This document shows, piece by piece, positions 27,401-28,113 of a stretch of DNA of 28,113 nucleotides. The notes under the pieces were generated by a model. It was not told the origin of the DNA. It was given only the letters and a program-made list of their open reading frames with translations, and did no database searches. The stretch is from assembly GCA_033064195.1 (NCBI GenBank), contig JARBJD010000621.1:1-28113 (forward strand). The letters run 5' to 3'. How positions within the stretch are numbered: position 1 is the first letter of the stretch; each line of letters begins with the position of its first letter. This stretch comes from Blattamonas nauphoetae (taxonomy: Eukaryota > Preaxostyla > Oxymonadida). A program made the translations under genes and the position numbers.

Positions 27401-28113
27401 CACTCCACTTGCCACTCTCTGCAACTCTTCAAGTGTGTCAATCACGATATCTTCATCATCGCTCTTCAATCTTTCGAGAAGCGTCGAGATGTTTGACTAA
27501 GATATAGAGGAGAGAAAAGCAAGAAGAATGACAAACACTGTTCCATGGGGTTTCGCGAGTCACCAGACCATGAGAACTGACGTCGTTCTGTATGAATAGT
27601 TTGGGATACATGAAGTATCTTCCAAGTGTAGTGTCTGTTTCAGAGCTGTAGAAAGAGAATCTAGTATGGGTCCCATCGGAATAACACGTATGTCTTCAGC
27701 CTCCATCGCCAGGTAGAAAGTGGAAATCGATTGGCATGAACTGATTGGGGTGTTTGATATACCCAGTCTCGTGCCGACAAGATTATTAAACCATGAAACT
27801 ATCTACCCAATTCCGGCGGTATTAAACCTGCACACACCGAGAATGGCGGAAGAGATGAGAAATTCTGTTGATAAAGAAGACCGGAACGATAGCTTCATCC
27901 TTCGAGTTGTGGGGATCGAGAAACACACTCATGTGGAAATGACCGAACTCTCAAAGGAATTCAGATGGTTTTACCTTTCAATTCGAACCTACACTCATCA
28001 TGCTGGAATTCTTCTATCGAGTCACACTTTTTCTATCAAATACACATTCGTCTCAGTAAAAAACATTCAGCTTTTTCCATATCACCCTCTGTCATCACTG
28101 AAGAGTTTTTTCC
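24421..28113. other. Right host flank, no recognised gene
   Basis: About 3.7 kb with only short open frames on both strands (the longest is 117 codons, 27116-27469), none with a recognisable domain. Composition is about even, with no long repeats, no tRNA-like cloverleaf I could identify, and no element promoter motif. Two small inverted repeats are visible: a perfect 12-bp stem at 27142-27177, and AGAGTCAA/TTGACTCT flanking about 24733-24792. It may be intergenic or intronic DNA. Confidence 0.4.
27142..27177. repeat. Perfect 12-bp inverted repeat, 12-base loop
   Basis: TTTGTGAGGAGC (27142-27153) and GCTCCTCACAAA (27166-27177) are exact inverted copies. The stem is followed by an A-rich run (AGAAAAAAACAC). 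It could form a hairpin in RNA or be a small transposon footprint; no gene next to it suggests which. Confidence 0.6.

Noticed and set aside
27116-27469. 117-codon minus-strand frame
   Set aside because: Cys/Leu/Phe-rich chance-like composition, and it spans the 27142-27177 hairpin.
1-28113. Trichomonas as host, because Mavericks are abundant there
   Set aside because: The flanks look too GC-rich for its intergenic DNA, and the pogo-like and hAT content gives no support; the host is left open.
1-28113. CRISPR array or bacterial operon signals
   Set aside because: There are no regularly spaced identical repeats and no ribosome binding site pattern; the gene set and nested DNA transposons are eukaryotic.

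Overview
The window is eukaryotic DNA dominated by one large, old, partly decayed Polinton/Maverick-class element of about 22.4 kb (roughly 590-22965), lying between stretches of ordinary host DNA (1-589 and 22966-28113). The class is set by a long protein-primed B-family DNA polymerase, an FtsK/HerA (A32-like) packaging ATPase, a retroviral-type (rve) integrase, capsid-like genes and long terminal inverted repeats. The host cannot be named. The AT-rich, T/A-run-rich flanks and the many TTTCAG strings recall nematode or another compact invertebrate DNA, but this is a low-confidence impression.

Layout. The left terminal inverted repeat (about 590-2525) is matched by the right one (about 18730-22965). 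The arms are each about 1.95 kb once two extra segments of the right arm are removed: a 1.63 kb pogo/Tigger-like DNA transposon (about 19406-21038) and a 0.65 kb piece carrying another element gene (22216-22809). Between the arms, from left to right, lie: a fibre-like gene with a peptidase S74 intramolecular-chaperone domain (+, 2385-3450); a decayed small gene (-, 3434-3843); two tandem related capsid-like genes (-, 3886-5568 and 5616-7469); two small paralogous amphipathic proteins (-, 7474-7794 and 7832-8140); two unrecognised genes (-, 8212-8796 and 8855-9799); the packaging ATPase (+, 9853-10710); a coiled-coil protein (-, 10678-11037); the integrase region (-, 11104-14022), split by a 904-bp hAT-type element with a perfect 8-bp target duplication; the 1463-residue polymerase (-, 14046-18437); and a small repeat-domain protein (-, 18481-18855).

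How the parts fit. Polymerase, integrase and TIRs form the replication/integration module. ATPase, capsid-like genes, small amphipathic proteins and the fibre form a virion module. Nearly every gene starts just after the same AT-rich motif, so the element seems to bring its own promoter type. The polymerase, ATPase and several small genes have long open frames. The fibre, both capsid-like genes, the small gene at 3434-3843 and the integrase are interrupted, roughly ten to fifteen breaks in all, so the copy is a fossil. By eye the TIR arms differ at about one base in ten, which suggests considerable age; the hAT insertion looks younger.

Most unusual points: the two TIRs each supply a promoter and the first ~47 codons to two otherwise different genes at opposite ends of the element; an HNH-type domain sits inside the polymerase between exonuclease and palm; the polymerase N-terminus has an OTU-like protease candidate; and a phage-like S74 self-processing fibre occurs in a Polinton setting. 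The right host flank holds a decayed acidic gene remnant (about 23546-24420) and otherwise nothing I can recognise.
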